Positions 10,165-22,655 of a stretch of 64,000 bases of DNA are shown in pieces. The stretch covers positions 13,607,501 through 13,671,500 of the forward strand of contig NC_086023.1 of assembly GCF_036323735.1 (NCBI RefSeq), read 5' to 3'. The notes beneath the pieces were generated by a model. That model was not told the origin of the DNA and did not search any database. It saw only the letters and a program-made list of their open reading frames with translations. Source of the stretch: Rattus norvegicus (lineage: Eukaryota > Chordata > Mammalia > Rodentia > Muridae). A program made the translations under genes and the position numbers. Each line of letters starts with the position of its first letter. Positions within the stretch are counted from its first letter, which is position 1.

Positions 10165-11229
10165 TAAGAACGCCGTGGCTATAATTTGCAAAAGAAAGCA
10201 AAAGCGAGTTTTGATATATAAAAGAAAACTAAAGTTTTAAATTCATCAATCTAATCCTGAAAATTAAAATTTTAAACACAGATAGAAGCTTGAGAAATGC
10301 TTGCCACTGATAAAACTAAAGTAGCAGCTTGTGTCTCACTGTGTGAATTGGAACCATCAGAACAACACTGACACTGACATCACACCTATTGTGAGCAAAG
10401 CTGTGCTGTCCTCAGCTGAAGTCCACCATCACTGATTCCTTTACTGGGCACACACTGGAAAGAGATTTCTCTGCATTCCACACCATTATTTCTCATACAG
10501 GAGGAGAGTGGCACATTATGAAAGGAATCCTTTTGCAGAATAAAGAGGCAGGCAGGGATTGGGAGGGAATAAGGAACTCCACTAGCTAGAAAACTTGGAG
10601 CAGAAACAGCAGGACAGAGAATCATGCTGCAAAAGGTGTTGTCCAAAGTCGCCCACTGGCAGGATCTATAGTGAAATCCTTCAGAATATAGACCATAGAA
10701 TCCAGTCATCTTACCATGTGTGGGGTCTGTATGAGAAGCCAATACGCCACTCCACCAGCATTGGACAGAATAATTGGGTGAGAACTCAGGCTCTTTCACC
10801 CATCCTTCCAGGCGACAGCCCTCAATCAATCAGAACTGGTGAAGAAGAAGACAAATTGTTAATTAAAAAAAACAAAAAAACAAAAAACAAAAACCATGAC
10901 CTCAAATTCTGAGCAGTGACATGCATGACTCTCTTTAATCTGGAAGTTGTGACACCATTCATGAGAGTCTTAAAGGAACATGGGGGGTGGGGGGGATGGC
11001 TAACTCCCAACACACACAGCCATCTAATCCTGTCGGTTTCCTCCTCATATCTAGAACAGGGTCAGTGAGCCCCTGAACCTTAAACCAACGGCTGGACAAT
11101 TCCCCTTCTTTGTGTGATGACATAAGCAATAGTTAGAATGCCTACATTTGTGGAGAAAAGAACACGTTGCATGAGTGCTCTGCGGTAGAATAGATGGTGT
11201 TTTAGAGATACAAACTGTTTTCTCCAAAC
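10165..11229. other. Intron 8, no feature assigned
   Basis: Mostly unassigned sequence. There is an A-rich stretch at 10860-10895 and a G-run at 10981-10996. An open frame of 147 codons on the minus strand (10829-10386) has no recognisable domain. Parts may be an old MaLR remnant, but I cannot show it. Confidence 0.4.
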
Positions 11230-11583
11230 TAGGCCAAGTCAGTGGACGTGCTCACGGTAAGTCTCTCCAAGCATTTGTAGCATTCCTCCCTAACTTAGCC
11301 TCCAGTAGCACTAAGAGGTTTTCAGATCTAATGACTCTTATGAGGGTGACACCCTCAGGAATGGCATTAGCGCCCATACAAAGGTCAAAGGAGTTTAATA
11401 TCCCTTTCTTCCATGTGACTTATACTGCTGCACCTATGAGGAAACAGGTCGTCACCAGATACTGAAGCATCTAATAGCTGAAACTTTGCCTCTCTACCCT
11501 CTGGAGCTGTGAGCAACAAATTTCTATTTACACTTTATCCAACTCAGGATATTTTGTTCTAGCAACCAGAATATACTTAGATA
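11230..11583 (+). mobile_element. MLT1-type (ERVL-MaLR) LTR, old
   Basis: The right half is clear: gaatggcattagcgcccata, ccatgtgacttatactgctg, ctggagctgtgagcaacaaatttct, ggatattttgttctagcaac and cagaatatactt follow the order of the mammalian MLT1 3' end. The left boundary is uncertain. Confidence 0.7.
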
Positions 11584-11641
11584 TTCCCTCAATCTTCTAA
11601 TTAAAAGAAATTGTATGTATGTGTCCTTGTCTGTGTGAGAA

Positions 11642-11643
<2 letters not shown>

Positions 11644-11691
<48 letters not shown>
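11644..11691. repeat. (TG)n microsatellite
   Basis: About 24 uninterrupted TG units, followed by gcgcactgcc. Confidence 0.97.
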
Positions 11692-11694
<3 letters not shown>

Positions 11695-13149
11695 ACTGCC
11701 CCACACACTGAGACCACAAGAAGGCATTAGCTGTTCTCCTCTGCAGCTCTCCCAGAATGAGGGGATCATATTTTCTTAGCCAGGCTAGAAGTTAGCAAGC
11801 CCCAGCCATCCTCCTGTCTCAACCCTTTCTTGGAGCTGGGCTTGTTGAGTGAGTGCTGTTTTCACATCATCTCAAGTTCTCACGAGTGCTCATCAAGTGC
11901 TGTTAGCATCGGAGACATTTCTCCAGCCTCTGCTGTCTTCTTTGAATTCCCCTTCCATTTTCTCTGGTGGGGGTATTTACTGTCCCAAAACTCTACAAAT
12001 GTTCCAATAGTTACACAGCCGCATGTATTTAATATCCGTATGTATGTCGTGTGTATGCCACAATCACCTCAGGAAGTACACAGGAGGGGAACCGATCTGA
12101 GTAACCATAGCCGGCAGGCAGCTCTGCCTATGTAACATTAGAATGTTGATTATATTCCCTTACAGAGTAAGGCTAGCCTTGCCACTCTTTGTTCTTCCTT
12201 AGCCCAGCGTGTTTCCTTCATGCATAGTCCTCCTTGATTTCTGCGTTTCCCCTGCCGTCTCTACTAGACATCTTTTGATTCTTCCTATTTTTTTTTAAGC
12301 ACTCAGACTTTTTTTATGATGCAACACTCAGGACATAGAAAGGATTATATCAAACTTCCCTTGCAAACTAGGCTGGTGTAAATAATGTGCAAACACAGGC
12401 GGCCAGGCTAAGACCATCCATCAGTCTTCAGATCTCTGCAGTGAATTCAGCTGATCTGAAGACAGGGATCCGCAGCCTGCCTCCCTCTCAGCCTCAGGTC
12501 TATCCCACTTCAGCTTGGTGCTTAATTAATGAGCCAGGGAACCATGCTGAGGGAACTACTGTAAGATCAGGAGTGTGAAGTATGACTTCCCCGAAAAAAC
12601 GCCAAATGAGCATCAGCGAAAATGCGCCCAAGTCAATACCAAGCTGAAAATGCAGCTGTTTCTCCCTTTGCTGGTGGGTCTCAGGCGTAAGGAGCAGAAG
12701 GTAAGACCTTCTTCCTGTGAAAACCCAGCAGACTCCCACATGGCAGCAGATGTGCCTTAGAGCAGCGGGGTAGAGAGAGCAGCTCAGAGAGAACATGGGG
12801 AAGCAGGCTCACCTTCCTAGAACTTTGGGGCCTGAAATGAATACTTCCTTGCAAGGCTAGCAGAGGCACACAAGTCAGGAGAGTGAGGCAAACTGGGAGC
12901 AAGTGTACATATGTGTTCATGAGTTTACCTGTGTTCATTGAGCATGGTACCCTAGGAGAGTCCCTTTGCACCCCTTTAGAGCATGCCATGAGCATCAATC
13001 TTCCCATATTGGAACAAACCCAGAGAGAGGGTTCATCTTCCAAAAGCTCTGACCCCTGAAAAATCAAGTATTCTTAAGAATGAATTTCTATTTAAAGAAA
13101 CCTACAGAACAGGAGAATATGATTACAAATCATACATCTAACAAGGGAG
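11692..13149. other. Intron 8, no feature assigned
   Basis: Contains SINE-like scraps around 11700-11850 (ccaggctagaagttagcaag, antisense B4-like) and otherwise single-copy-looking sequence. No gene, RNA or complete repeat is supported. Confidence 0.45.
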
Positions 13150-13420
13150 TTACGTTTGTATTACAGAGACTGATGTCTATAATAGAGGGATTTATACCTG
13201 TAATATAGAAGACCCATATCTATAAAGACTTGTGTCTGTAATACAAGGACTTGTATCTACAATATAGACTTATACAATACATAGAACATATCTATATTAC
13301 AGGGGCTTGTATATAAAATGTAGGACTCATCTATAATATAGGAACTTATATAGATATGGAGAGCCTTGTGTTCTATAAGGACTCATCTGTAATACAGGAA
13401 GTTGTGTCTATAAAAGAGTT
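13150..13420. repeat. Degenerate minisatellite, unit about 20 bases
   Basis: About 13-14 imperfect direct copies of a unit close to acttgtatctgtaatatagg; examples begin at acttgtgtctgtaatacaag, acttgtatctacaatatag and actcatctgtaatacagg. Copies vary from 16 to 25 bases and differ by substitutions and small indels. There is no coding frame through it. It sits just before an ancient L1. Confidence 0.85.
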
Positions 13421-13429
13421 CTTAAGCCA

Positions 13430-14870
13430 TGACAACCTAATTAAAGATAATATACACAAATGACATAATCAGATAGTTATTAAAAGAAGATATTCCAATG
13501 AAAATGCACACTTGAATATGTGCTCAATAATGTTCATCAAAGCCACACAGAGTACCACTTCACATATACTAAGACAGATAATAAAATAAATAATAGGTAT
13601 TAAGAGGGTAGGAAGAAACTGAAATAGTCAAACTTACTGGTGTCAGGTAAAATGCAGACGTTTGGAAACAGTGTGGCATTTATACAAAAATTTAATATCA
13701 AGCTACTATATGACATGGCATTTCTGCCCCTAGATATATACCCAAGAGAATAAAAATGCTTGCCACATAATACCCTGTAAATGAGTGTCCATAGCAGCAA
13801 TATTCACAGTAGGCCAAAAATAAAATAGCAAAACCCCAGAGTTTATCAGCTGATGGATTGGTAAGCAGAATCCAGCCATAGAGGAAGGAAACTTTATTCC
13901 CCATTAGTGTTCCTAAGTCTGTAGCTGGACAGACTCCCATAACACAAGGCAGATTAATAAAATTCAGCAGCACATGGCACTCACTGTGCCCAGGATAAAC
14001 CCACACAAAGATATTGCAGAATGATGGCCCACTCAGCATCATCGACCAAGAACAACGGATTACTAACAGGAACAAAACTAGAGATCAGTGTGTTAAATGA
14101 CACTCTAAAGGGGAAATGTTTTGTATACCAAATTTAAAAATCAACTTTTATCCGGGAAGTAGCAAGACAGAGGGAAACGTCTGTGGGCTTGGAGTAGGAA
14201 AAGAGCAGGACACTGGTAGCAGGTAAGACTGGGTGACTTTGTTATCTAACTTCCTCTGGCTGGACTCCCATGAAAGGACCTACAGGCATCTCCAGTGATT
14301 AATTTTTGTTATTTCTGGGAGAGAGGGGAGGGGTACATCTTTGTGAATGTATGCCTTGCTACTAGGCAAACAGGAAGGAGGAGGGAGCTATCCTTCCTCC
14401 CCTCTTCAAGTTCCTTAACTGTCTTTACTCAGCAATCCTTCAGATTCAAAGGAGGCATATCCTTGGTCTCTTTTGCCATAGTGAACTATTTTTATCTTTT
14501 TGGCCATAAAAATAAATGAAGCACTGGCATATGCTTCACTATAGATGAGCCCCGAAAACACTGTGCTAATTGAAATAAACAAACCAGCAAAGAATAATTA
14601 CCATAGCATTCATAGGACATATTGAGAATAGGCAAACCCATAGAGACAGAATAGATTGCCACAGGCTGGCATGAGGAGGGAGAGAGGGAAATGACTCCCA
14701 TTGGGTACATAGCTTTATTTTTTGAGGTGATAGGAATATTTTTGAAATCTGATAGAGTTGGTGACTGTGAATAGAGTAAAAGCCACTGAACTGTATTTTG
14801 TTAAGTAGTTAATTGCATGGCATATGAGCTATAACTATTATAAAAATGAACAGTGATAGTCTTATAAAAA
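13430..14870 (+). mobile_element. Ancient L1 3' end (L1M type), interrupted
   Basis: Plus-strand remnant of the ORF2 end and 3' UTR. ORF2 end: gtgtggcatttatacaaaaa, tagatatatacccaagagaa, gtccatagcagcaatattca. 3' UTR: ccacaggctggcatgaggag and ccactgaactgtattttgtt near 14788. The stretch 13870-14500 does not follow L1 and looks like inserted or diverged sequence I cannot name. Confidence 0.7.
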
Positions 14871-14874
14871 ATGT

Positions 14875-17062
14875 CTTCATTTCTATTCAGGAGCACCTAG
14901 GCATTTATGTAAATATAGACTCTTCAGAAAGCTCATTTTCCTAGTATTATAGACTTAAGTGTAAGTTGGAGATAAGTGTGGGTTGGGTTTTTGTTTGTTT
15001 TTGTTCTTTTGTTTTTCCTTCAAATTTATTGATATATATCTTGTCCAAAAAACAAACAGGTTTCGGATATGCTGCTGTCTTTTTTTATTGAAAAAGATTA
15101 TATGCAGATATATTGATAGATCATCTGAGGTGAAAATAGAAACCATTAGAGGCTGGTAGCTTCTAGCCAACACCTGTGAAATGACAATAGCAGGCCACTG
15201 GCTGACTTCCTAAAAGGCTGGTTCCTCCAGCTGGAGGGCTTCTGCTGTCAGACAACTGTACGAAGAACCCTAAGTGGCATTGCTCCGAAAATATAAAGAA
15301 TCTGAGACTAAATCTAGGACAAGGAGATAGGGCAGGAACATGTTGCTGAATTGTCTGCGGAGGGAATTTTTTCAGGAAGAATGAAATTCTCTCTAATGTT
15401 TCATAACAGTAGTCATTGGGGGTGTTTGGTATAATCTAGTCATTCACTGAAGAGCTATGGATCTGCTACGAGAGGCTCTAAGAACATGCTGATTTGGCCT
15501 CAAGATAAGCTGAGGAAGAAACATTAATATCAAATGCTGGAGCCTACAGCAAGGGCATGCCGCCTTGGACACTGGGAATTTTCACCCTTGGAGAGTCACA
15601 GAGAAGAGCCTCTGCAGAACTTTTGGTTGAGAACGAGAAAGATAGAAGAGATGATGAAACAGACCTCAGGACACCTGTCCGTTTGTTGGTGTATATAATG
15701 TTAATCCCATTTGCCATAAGACCTGGACAAAAATTAAGGGCCTCCTATATTCTAGAGGCTGAAATTGTGTCAGACACTCCTGAAATAATGAGTTCAATCT
15801 AACTTTCAAAGAATTGTCCGTGGTTCTGGAAAAATATGAGGTGGAAATCTATTGGCTCTTCTTCTTTGCTTTGAGACCAATTAAATATGAAAAGGCATAT
15901 TAACTACCTAATATCTTCTGTAAAAGTAAGAAAAATTTTAAAATTATAGTCTATTAAACTAGAGACCTAAGTTTACTTGAGCTTTATATTAAAGGAGTTT
16001 AAGATTCAGAGTATAGTGACTTGAAAATCAACACTCTAAGGGGTCCGATCACCGTTAGTGGTTAACATTTTTTAAAGATACCTCATGTGATGACTGTGGG
16101 ATATAAACTTAGCAAATAGTAATGCAGGAAGCTTGCTCAGGAGGGCACACAAGTAAAGATGCTGAGAAGTAAAATCCGAGTGTCACCTTTGACCCTGACT
16201 GTAACCACAGGTCTAACCCTTTAGGGATGAACTTGCCAGGAATGGTCTGCATGACTCTAATGCAAAAGGAGTTAAATTACAGACAGCTCTGAATATCTTT
16301 TGATACCTTAGTGTCAAAAGAATAACAGAACTGCTTCGTCGATATCTAAGCAAGATAAGAGAGAGATTGCAAATGTGCGGTAAGAGAGAAAAGAATAGAT
16401 TTCCCCAGTTGCTATGAAATGCCTTGTCCACCCTATGCCAGTTGCTTTAGTCTACAAGCCCATGTAAAGTGAGTAAATTCTCTAGGATGGTCTATTCCAG
16501 TCCAGTCCGGTTTGGCTTTTTCCCCTGACTGAAGTTTGACACCTTCCCACAATGACAAGCATTTTCCTAGCCTACACTTTGATTGAACGTATGGCCCTTT
16601 AAGGGTCTGTGGAGATTTATGTCTGGCTCCAGCACCAGAGGACTCTCATTTCTCCTCCAGCTTCCCTTATAACAGCAGGGGGAGCCAGCCTGTGGGTGGG
16701 GGCGATCAGTAAACAGCCCATACCTGCCTTCCACTCATCAGTTTTGAGACCATGCAGGCTTGAATCGGTATTTTGATCGTTTAGATGTGTTTATAGCCAG
16801 AGGTTTTATCAATAGATTTGCCACAATTCTATCATATTAGCCGAAGATCCAGCTATCATTTTCCTTCACATAAACACAATTAGAACTAAATTGTCCCTTT
16901 ATATGGATGCTTCCTGTTGGCTTTCTGACCATGTCTAAAGCAGTCGTATCAGCCTCCAATCTAATGGAACAAACCAGTGTGCACCCACTTTCTTCTTTGC
17001 TCCCTCCTAGCAATAAAACTCGAGGCATAATATTGGAGATTTCAGAGAAAAATTGTACCTTA
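14875..17062. other. Intron 8, mostly unique sequence
   Basis: A run of about 2.2 kb with no recognised SINE, LTR or L1. T-rich and A-rich simple stretches occur near 14990-15030. No ORF carries a recognisable domain. Confidence 0.5.
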
Positions 17063-17231
17063 GGGCTGAAGAGGTGATCTCTCCATGGTTAATAGTCCTT
17101 GCTGTTCCTTCAGGGAACCTGAGATTTGTTCCCAGCATCCACATCCACATGGGGTAGCTCATACCTAGAAATCCAACTCAAGAGATGAATGCCCTCTTCT
17201 GGAGAGTGCCATCAGGCACACACTGGCAGCT
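17063..17231 (+). mobile_element. Diverged B2-like SINE
   Basis: gggctgaagaggtgatctct, then ttcagggaacctgagatttg and ttcccagcatccacatccac follow the B2 body with about a fifth of bases changed. The tail is lost. Confidence 0.6.
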
Positions 17232-18686
17232 CCCCTCCCATCCTGCCTACTGTTACTATTAGTCATGTTAATTGGTACTTTTAAACTAATTACCTATTAA
17301 AAAAGTCGCTCAACTCTTACTCCATCTCTGTAACCTTCCTCGGCCCCAAAAGGTATTGATAATTCCTCTCTGGGTTCCTCTAACTCAGCAAGTTTAAACA
17401 CATTGTTTTCAAACTTAATTCTTTCTTCATGGGCAAAACTGAAAAAAACTGCTTCGTTCCCAGTGTTTAAAGAAAAAAAATTAAAAAGGTAACAGGCAGG
17501 CATTTTGCTGGAACCGTTGCTTTGCAATGCTTGTTGGGTACTCAGCTCAAGGACACGGTTTCCAATCTCAGTGTTCAAGTATTTTTTTTCTGCCTACTAA
17601 GGTACAAAGAACACATAAAAAATATCCTTTCTGGAGATATAGCATGACCCTTTGGAACTTTACTTTATTATATACATAGTTATATATGTTAACAGAGAGG
17701 GCGGTAGAATCAGGTTTAAGGAGTGCAGAGGGAAAGGCAATATTGTACACTGCACCTTTTGACTAAATGTGGAATTCTCTTAGGAATGTATTCTATCATT
17801 GTACTTGAGTGTGAGAAGTTACAGATGGACAAAGATACGCACTGCGACACTTAACAAGAGCAAGAGAGTAGAAATAGCTCGAATGCCTGTCATTTTATCT
17901 AGTTTTAAAAAGCCAAAATCCCAGCCATTTGATTTTACCAATGAAGACTCAAGCCAGACAATGTCCTGAAAGCCTGCCAGCTCCAAGAGGCAGAGAAAGC
18001 ACCCAGCTGACCTTCCTGACATCCCAGAATCTCTTCTCTGTGCTGTCTTAAATTCCCTCCAACTCAAAGACCCTCCTTTCTGTTTACTTATGTAAACCCT
18101 GTTAGCCATTGCTCTGCCTCTTGACCTAGAGTTGATTTTGTTAAACTCTTGTTTTCAGAAAGCTCTTAGATTTAAAGTGTGTGCTAGGGCTCAGCCACAC
18201 CACAAGATTTTTCCAGTTCCCAATCTTGGGGTTCACACTGTGATATCCTGCAACGATTTTACTTGTTAAATTATGGTGTTTCCTAGTAAGATCACTAATT
18301 GTGGTTGTCAGCCTGAGTCCATCTGGAATAACCAAACCCCAAGCATCTGGGCACTCCTGTGAGGGATTTTCTTGGTTGTATCGTTTTAGGTGGAAGATCT
18401 ACCCTAAGTCTGGGCCACACCTTCTGGTGGCAGCCTACATTAAGCAACATGGAAGAAAGAAGGTTTTACTTTTTGATGGTTTGCCCTAACTCTTACTGGC
18501 AAGTTCATCAGATTTGTCCTTTAGACACTCCTTTGCTGGTGTTAGAACCTTCAGGATTCTAGTGTCGACTGAAAATTGTCAGCTAGCTAAGACTTCCCTG
18601 GGACTCCAACACCAGATTGGGACTCCTGTAAGATCTAGCATCCGTATACCATTCCACTGGGAGACAGCTATTATTAAACTACATAT
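17232..18686. other. Intron 8, no feature assigned
   Basis: Single-copy-looking sequence. Short open frames on both strands have no recognisable motifs. Confidence 0.5.
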
Positions 18687-18697
18687 AAACACACACA

Positions 18698-18769
<72 letters not shown>

Positions 18770-18783
18770 TGCATGCACATGCG
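18687..18783. repeat. Compound (CA)n(CACG)n microsatellite
   Basis: (CA)n with one TA interruption to about 18734, then about nine units of ACGC to 18769, then atgc units. The CpG-rich second half is unusual among the window's microsatellites. Confidence 0.95.
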
Positions 18784-18894
18784 CGCACTATGCCCATTCA
18801 AACAAAGCAAGACAAAATGGTTCCCATACAATGAATACTGCTCTTTAGCTCATCAGCGAGTGGGCCCTTCCCTACTCTCACTCAAAGACTCTAC

Positions 18895-19297
18895 ACTTTC
18901 ACACGTCAAGGGACAAGCATTATAGTTTAGATCTGGTTTGCGCTTGTCACCCACACTTCCTACGCTGGAAGCTTCCACCTCAGTATGACAACACTGAGGT
19001 GATGGAACATGAAAGATGTGAGAGGTGATGAAAAGCTATGAGGGCACTGGAGCAACTGCCCTTCGGATGAGGCAAGGTAGCTTGCCTGGGACCCCTGGTT
19101 AACTTCTCAGGAGGATTCTTATAAAGGAGCAAGCCTCACTCCTCCCTGGCTGAAGCATCTTACCTCACCACAACATGACGCCATTATGTGACCTAGTCCA
19201 AATGGTTTCTCACAAGAGACCAATCAATGCAACAGACCCCTTCCTGGACTTTGCACCTCCAAAGGTGTGATCTTAATAAACTGCTTTTCTTCATAGA
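18895..19297 (+). mobile_element. MaLR-type LTR (MT/ORR1/MLT1 group)
   Basis: The end is typical: tcttataaaggagcaagcct (TATA-like), caccacaacatgacgccatt, gagaccaatcaatgcaacag, cctggactttgcacctccaa, then aataaactgcttttcttcat with a polyadenylation signal. The left edge is approximate; subfamily not resolved. Confidence 0.65.
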
Positions 19298-19299
19298 CG

Positions 19300-20056
19300 C
19301 AGAAAGAGGAGGAGGAGGGAGAGAACCAAGAAAAGAATGAGGAGCAGGAGGAAGAAGAGGATGACAATTATTTGTGGGGAAAAGACATTTTTACTTACAG
19401 ATATAATAAAGAAACTGATGTTTTTAAAAATATGCCCGTAGATTATCCATAAAATAATAAAAAAGAAAGACAAAAAAATGTTTGATTTCTAAGGAAAAGT
19501 AGTGGATGCCTACATGGATGAAAAGATTATGTTATGTGACCACAGACATCCTATGACCATTCAAAAATGCTTCTCGATTAATGAAGTCTGTGCTTTTTGA
19601 GAAAACTAAAAATAAAAGCAATGTGCTACAATGAGTTAAAGCACTTTTTCCTCCTCTCATTAAAAAGCTGAATTAGTTTTCATTAAGAAGACAGGGGGGA
19701 GACTAAAAACTGCACTCCATAGGCCTTAAAAGGAAATTACATCACCCTCCTTTGCCACACTCCATTCTTCTTTGCCCGCCCTCACTCACCTCAACAAATC
19801 CAGGAGAGCACTCTAACACACTACTCATTCCCTCTCTTGGGCTCCCTCCAATGCCTTTCCTGGTATTTCTTGAGAGGTGTTAAATATAAGAGAGAGTCTA
19901 AAAGCTTTGCACCAACTAAAATGTTTTACAAAAATTATTGCTTTCCCACACGTAAAACGTGTATAGTAACATGGAATTATGTGTTTCATGAAATATAATG
20001 TTCATCAAATTATACAGACATCTTTTCTCATTTAAAGGTGTCTCAGAAAATGATTT
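19300..20056. other. Intron 8, purine-rich then unique sequence
   Basis: 19300-19372 is purine-rich (gaggaggagggagag, gaggaagaagaggatg). The rest is AT-rich and unassigned. Confidence 0.5.
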
Positions 20057-20173
20057 TTGTTGTTGTTCAGGTAGAGCTCTACTATGTAGCCTGAGCTAGC
20101 CTCAAGCTAGGGATGCCATTGCCTGAGCGTCTCAAGTCCTGGGACTATTGGCTTACACCATTACACCCAGCTC
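20057..20173 (-). mobile_element. Diverged B1 SINE
   Basis: Antisense B1: gttgttgttcaggtagagct, atgtagcctgagctagcctc, aagtcctgggactattggct, then accattacacccagc. Moderately diverged. Confidence 0.65.
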
Positions 20174-20324
20174 TCGTTTGATAGTTTGTGCATTTATTAT
20201 GTGTAGCATGATGCCCATATACAGTGTTGTGTGGGACCAGCCTACACTGACAAAGAAGATCCGGCAAGTCATTCTAGCCTGCATAAGTGTAGGACAAAAA
20301 TTCTAAAATGATCTAAAATAAAAA

Positions 20325-20545
20325 CTAGGGGGCAGTGAGATGACATGGCTGGTAAAGACATTGCCACCAAGCCTAGTGACCTTCATTGACGGCCATATTC
20401 CAGGGACTCACAGGGTAGAAGGAGAAAACCATACTGTCCTCTGACCTCCATGCGTGTCCTCTGACCTCCATACTGTCCTCTGACCTCCATGCATGTGCTG
20501 GCAAAGGTGCACACATATGCATACACAAACAAAACAAACTTAAAA
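20325..20545 (+). mobile_element. B3 SINE with a short internal tandem triplication
   Basis: Starts ggggcagtgagatgacatgg and ends gcacacatatgcatacacaaacaaaac. Inside, at about 20436-20490, the unit tgtcctctgacctccat is present three times; B3 normally has it once. Confidence 0.65.
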
Positions 20546-21614
20546 TGTTGCAATTAAGAAAAAGTACTCATTCGATTCATTTACTACCCCTAGATTTAAG
20601 AAGGTTCCACCAATGACAATGTAGTTAGAGTGTTCAAAATTATTGCTTCCTTCCCATTTTATTTATTAAAAGTCTGGGGTACCTTTATTTTATTTGCACT
20701 TATTTTTAAGGTATTCTGCATGCTAGAAAACAGCATTATTCGGGCTCCTGTGCAAGCCCTTGCCTTTTGTTATAACCTTAAATTACAACAACTGACCTTA
20801 AAAATGCAAATGGAAATTTGATGTGCTAGACTAAGAGAGACCTTGCTGCAAGGCAGGTTGACTCATTGAACAAACATTTACTGAAGCCCCTGCTGTGAGC
20901 AGAGCGGGATGCCAGGAAAACAAGAATACTATTCCATATTCATTCTTAGGACATAGCAGTCCACCAGCAGCGAGAACAGTAGCATCTCTCGCACAGAGGA
21001 CATGGGAAGAGAGATGTAGGATGATGTCATTATGCAGGTGAAGGCAGGGACAAGATAGAACGAAGCCTGTCATTGGACAAGAAGGAAGAATGGGAGGGAG
21101 AAAAATTTTAGAGAGGAGGAAACTGGAACAGAGAGAGAGAGGCAGCCGAGAGAACACGGAGGCTGGTGTTAAGATTCCTATCTGCACATTTACAGGTCAT
21201 TGTGAATATTCTTAAGGGACGGATGTGTACAGGGCTTTGTATGTCTAGGTGGGCAATTATATCTTATCAGTTGGATCAGAAGTTATTGTGTTGTGTGTTC
21301 CTTCATGTGTCAATTTAAGTTTAAGAGAGTATGTGGTGACTGGAGCCACTAGGCCACCATGGAATTGGGATGTATATTTCTGGCATGGTGGCAACCTGCC
21401 TTGGGAACTAGATAGGTAGAGAGATTGTACACTCAGAGAGAAGCCGTTGGCAATGTAATATGGTATGCAGCAGAGTGGGTGAGAGGCTTTGCTGACTGAG
21501 ATGAAGATATCCACCAGATAACTTGGGTCACTACGGAGCCGAACCTAGAGCAGGGTAAAAGACAGCCATTTTAATTTTTTGTAATTTTACAGCAACAGAG
21601 AGACTGGAAATGCT
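20546..21614. other. Intron 8, mostly unassigned
   Basis: 20855-20935 (gaacaaacatttactgaagc, then ccctgctgtgagcagagcgg) resembles an old MIR-like motif. Nothing else is recognised. Confidence 0.4.
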
Positions 21615-22082
21615 GTGGGCCAGGAGCTTTTGTTTGCAAGGTCCTACTCTTTAGAGCAGTTTTCAGATAACAGGAAAATTAAGAAGAATGTGCAGAGATT
21701 CCCCTCTCCCTCACGTACGCGCAGCAGCTCGTGTCAATCAACAAACCATCAACAAATAGTCATCCTAAGTCCACGGTTTACATTAGGGTTCCCTCTTCAG
21801 GGCTGTGAGAAATGTGTAGCAACAGTTACCCTGACAATTCTATCACGCAGAGTAGGTTCACTGCCCTAAAAATCTATGTGTTCTACCAATTCATTCCTCC
21901 CATCCCAGCCCCTCAACCATTGATCCACATGTGGTTTCTATCGTGCTACCATGCTCCAGAATGTCATCTTGGAATCTTCCCTCACTACCCACCAGGAATG
22001 TCCCAGGATTCCAGAAGATATCAAAACTCACAGGTGCTCAAGTCTTTTATACAGCACCCAGATAACCTATGCAATCTTTCTT

Positions 22083-22210
22083 TGGGTCTTTTATTCTTTT
22101 TGTTTTGTGTTGTGTTTTGTTTTTGTGATGAAATGTAGCCCAGGCTAGCCTTAGAGATCTTTTTGCCTTTGCTCTTTGAGTGCTGAGATCCCAGGTATGT
22201 GCCACCTGGG
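22083..22210 (-). mobile_element. B1 SINE (diverged)
   Basis: T-rich tail ttttgttttgtgttgtgttt, then aaatgtagcccaggctagcc, ctttgagtgctgagatccca and ggtatgtgccacctgg: antisense B1 lying inside the ancient L1. Confidence 0.7.
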
Positions 22211-22489
22211 ACACTGGTATGTATGACTTCCTACATATCTTACATAGATTAGTTATAATACCACGTAAACATTGTGCAGTCTTGACTAGGGGATAATAAG
22301 AAAAAAGTCTGAACATGGTCAATATCAGTTCTTTTTTAACAGTCCTGAGCCACAATTAACCAAATTAAAAGAGCAGAACCTACAGATAATGAGCTACGAC
22401 AATAGTCAGAGTCTTAGGATATATAACCTGTCCAGGTGTCTTAAGGCTTATTTTTAATGTTCTATATGTGAGTGATTTTCCTGTAGATG

Positions 22490-22655
22490 CACTGTTTGCA
22501 TGCCTGATACCTGCAGAAGCCAAAAGAGTGTTCCAGATTCCCTGGTACTGGAACTCCGACAGTTGTAAGCTGCCATGTGGGTGCTGAGAGCCAAACCTGA
22601 TTCTCTGCAAGAGTAGCCAGTGCTCTTAACTACTGAGCCACCTCTCTGGCCCCCT
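22490..22655 (-). mobile_element. B2/B3-type SINE
   Basis: Antisense body ending ccagtgctcttaactactga and gccacctctctggcccc, the reverse complement of the tRNA-derived head. The centre gctgccatgtgggtgctgag is typical of B3. Confidence 0.75.

Noticed and set aside
10386..10829. 147-codon minus-strand frame
   Set aside because: No domain, splice or expression signal; length is compatible with chance in this composition or an old LTR remnant.
18301..18489. Short plus-strand frames around 18300-18560
   Set aside because: Under 70 codons, unrecognisable, and overlapping one another in different frames; chance frames.
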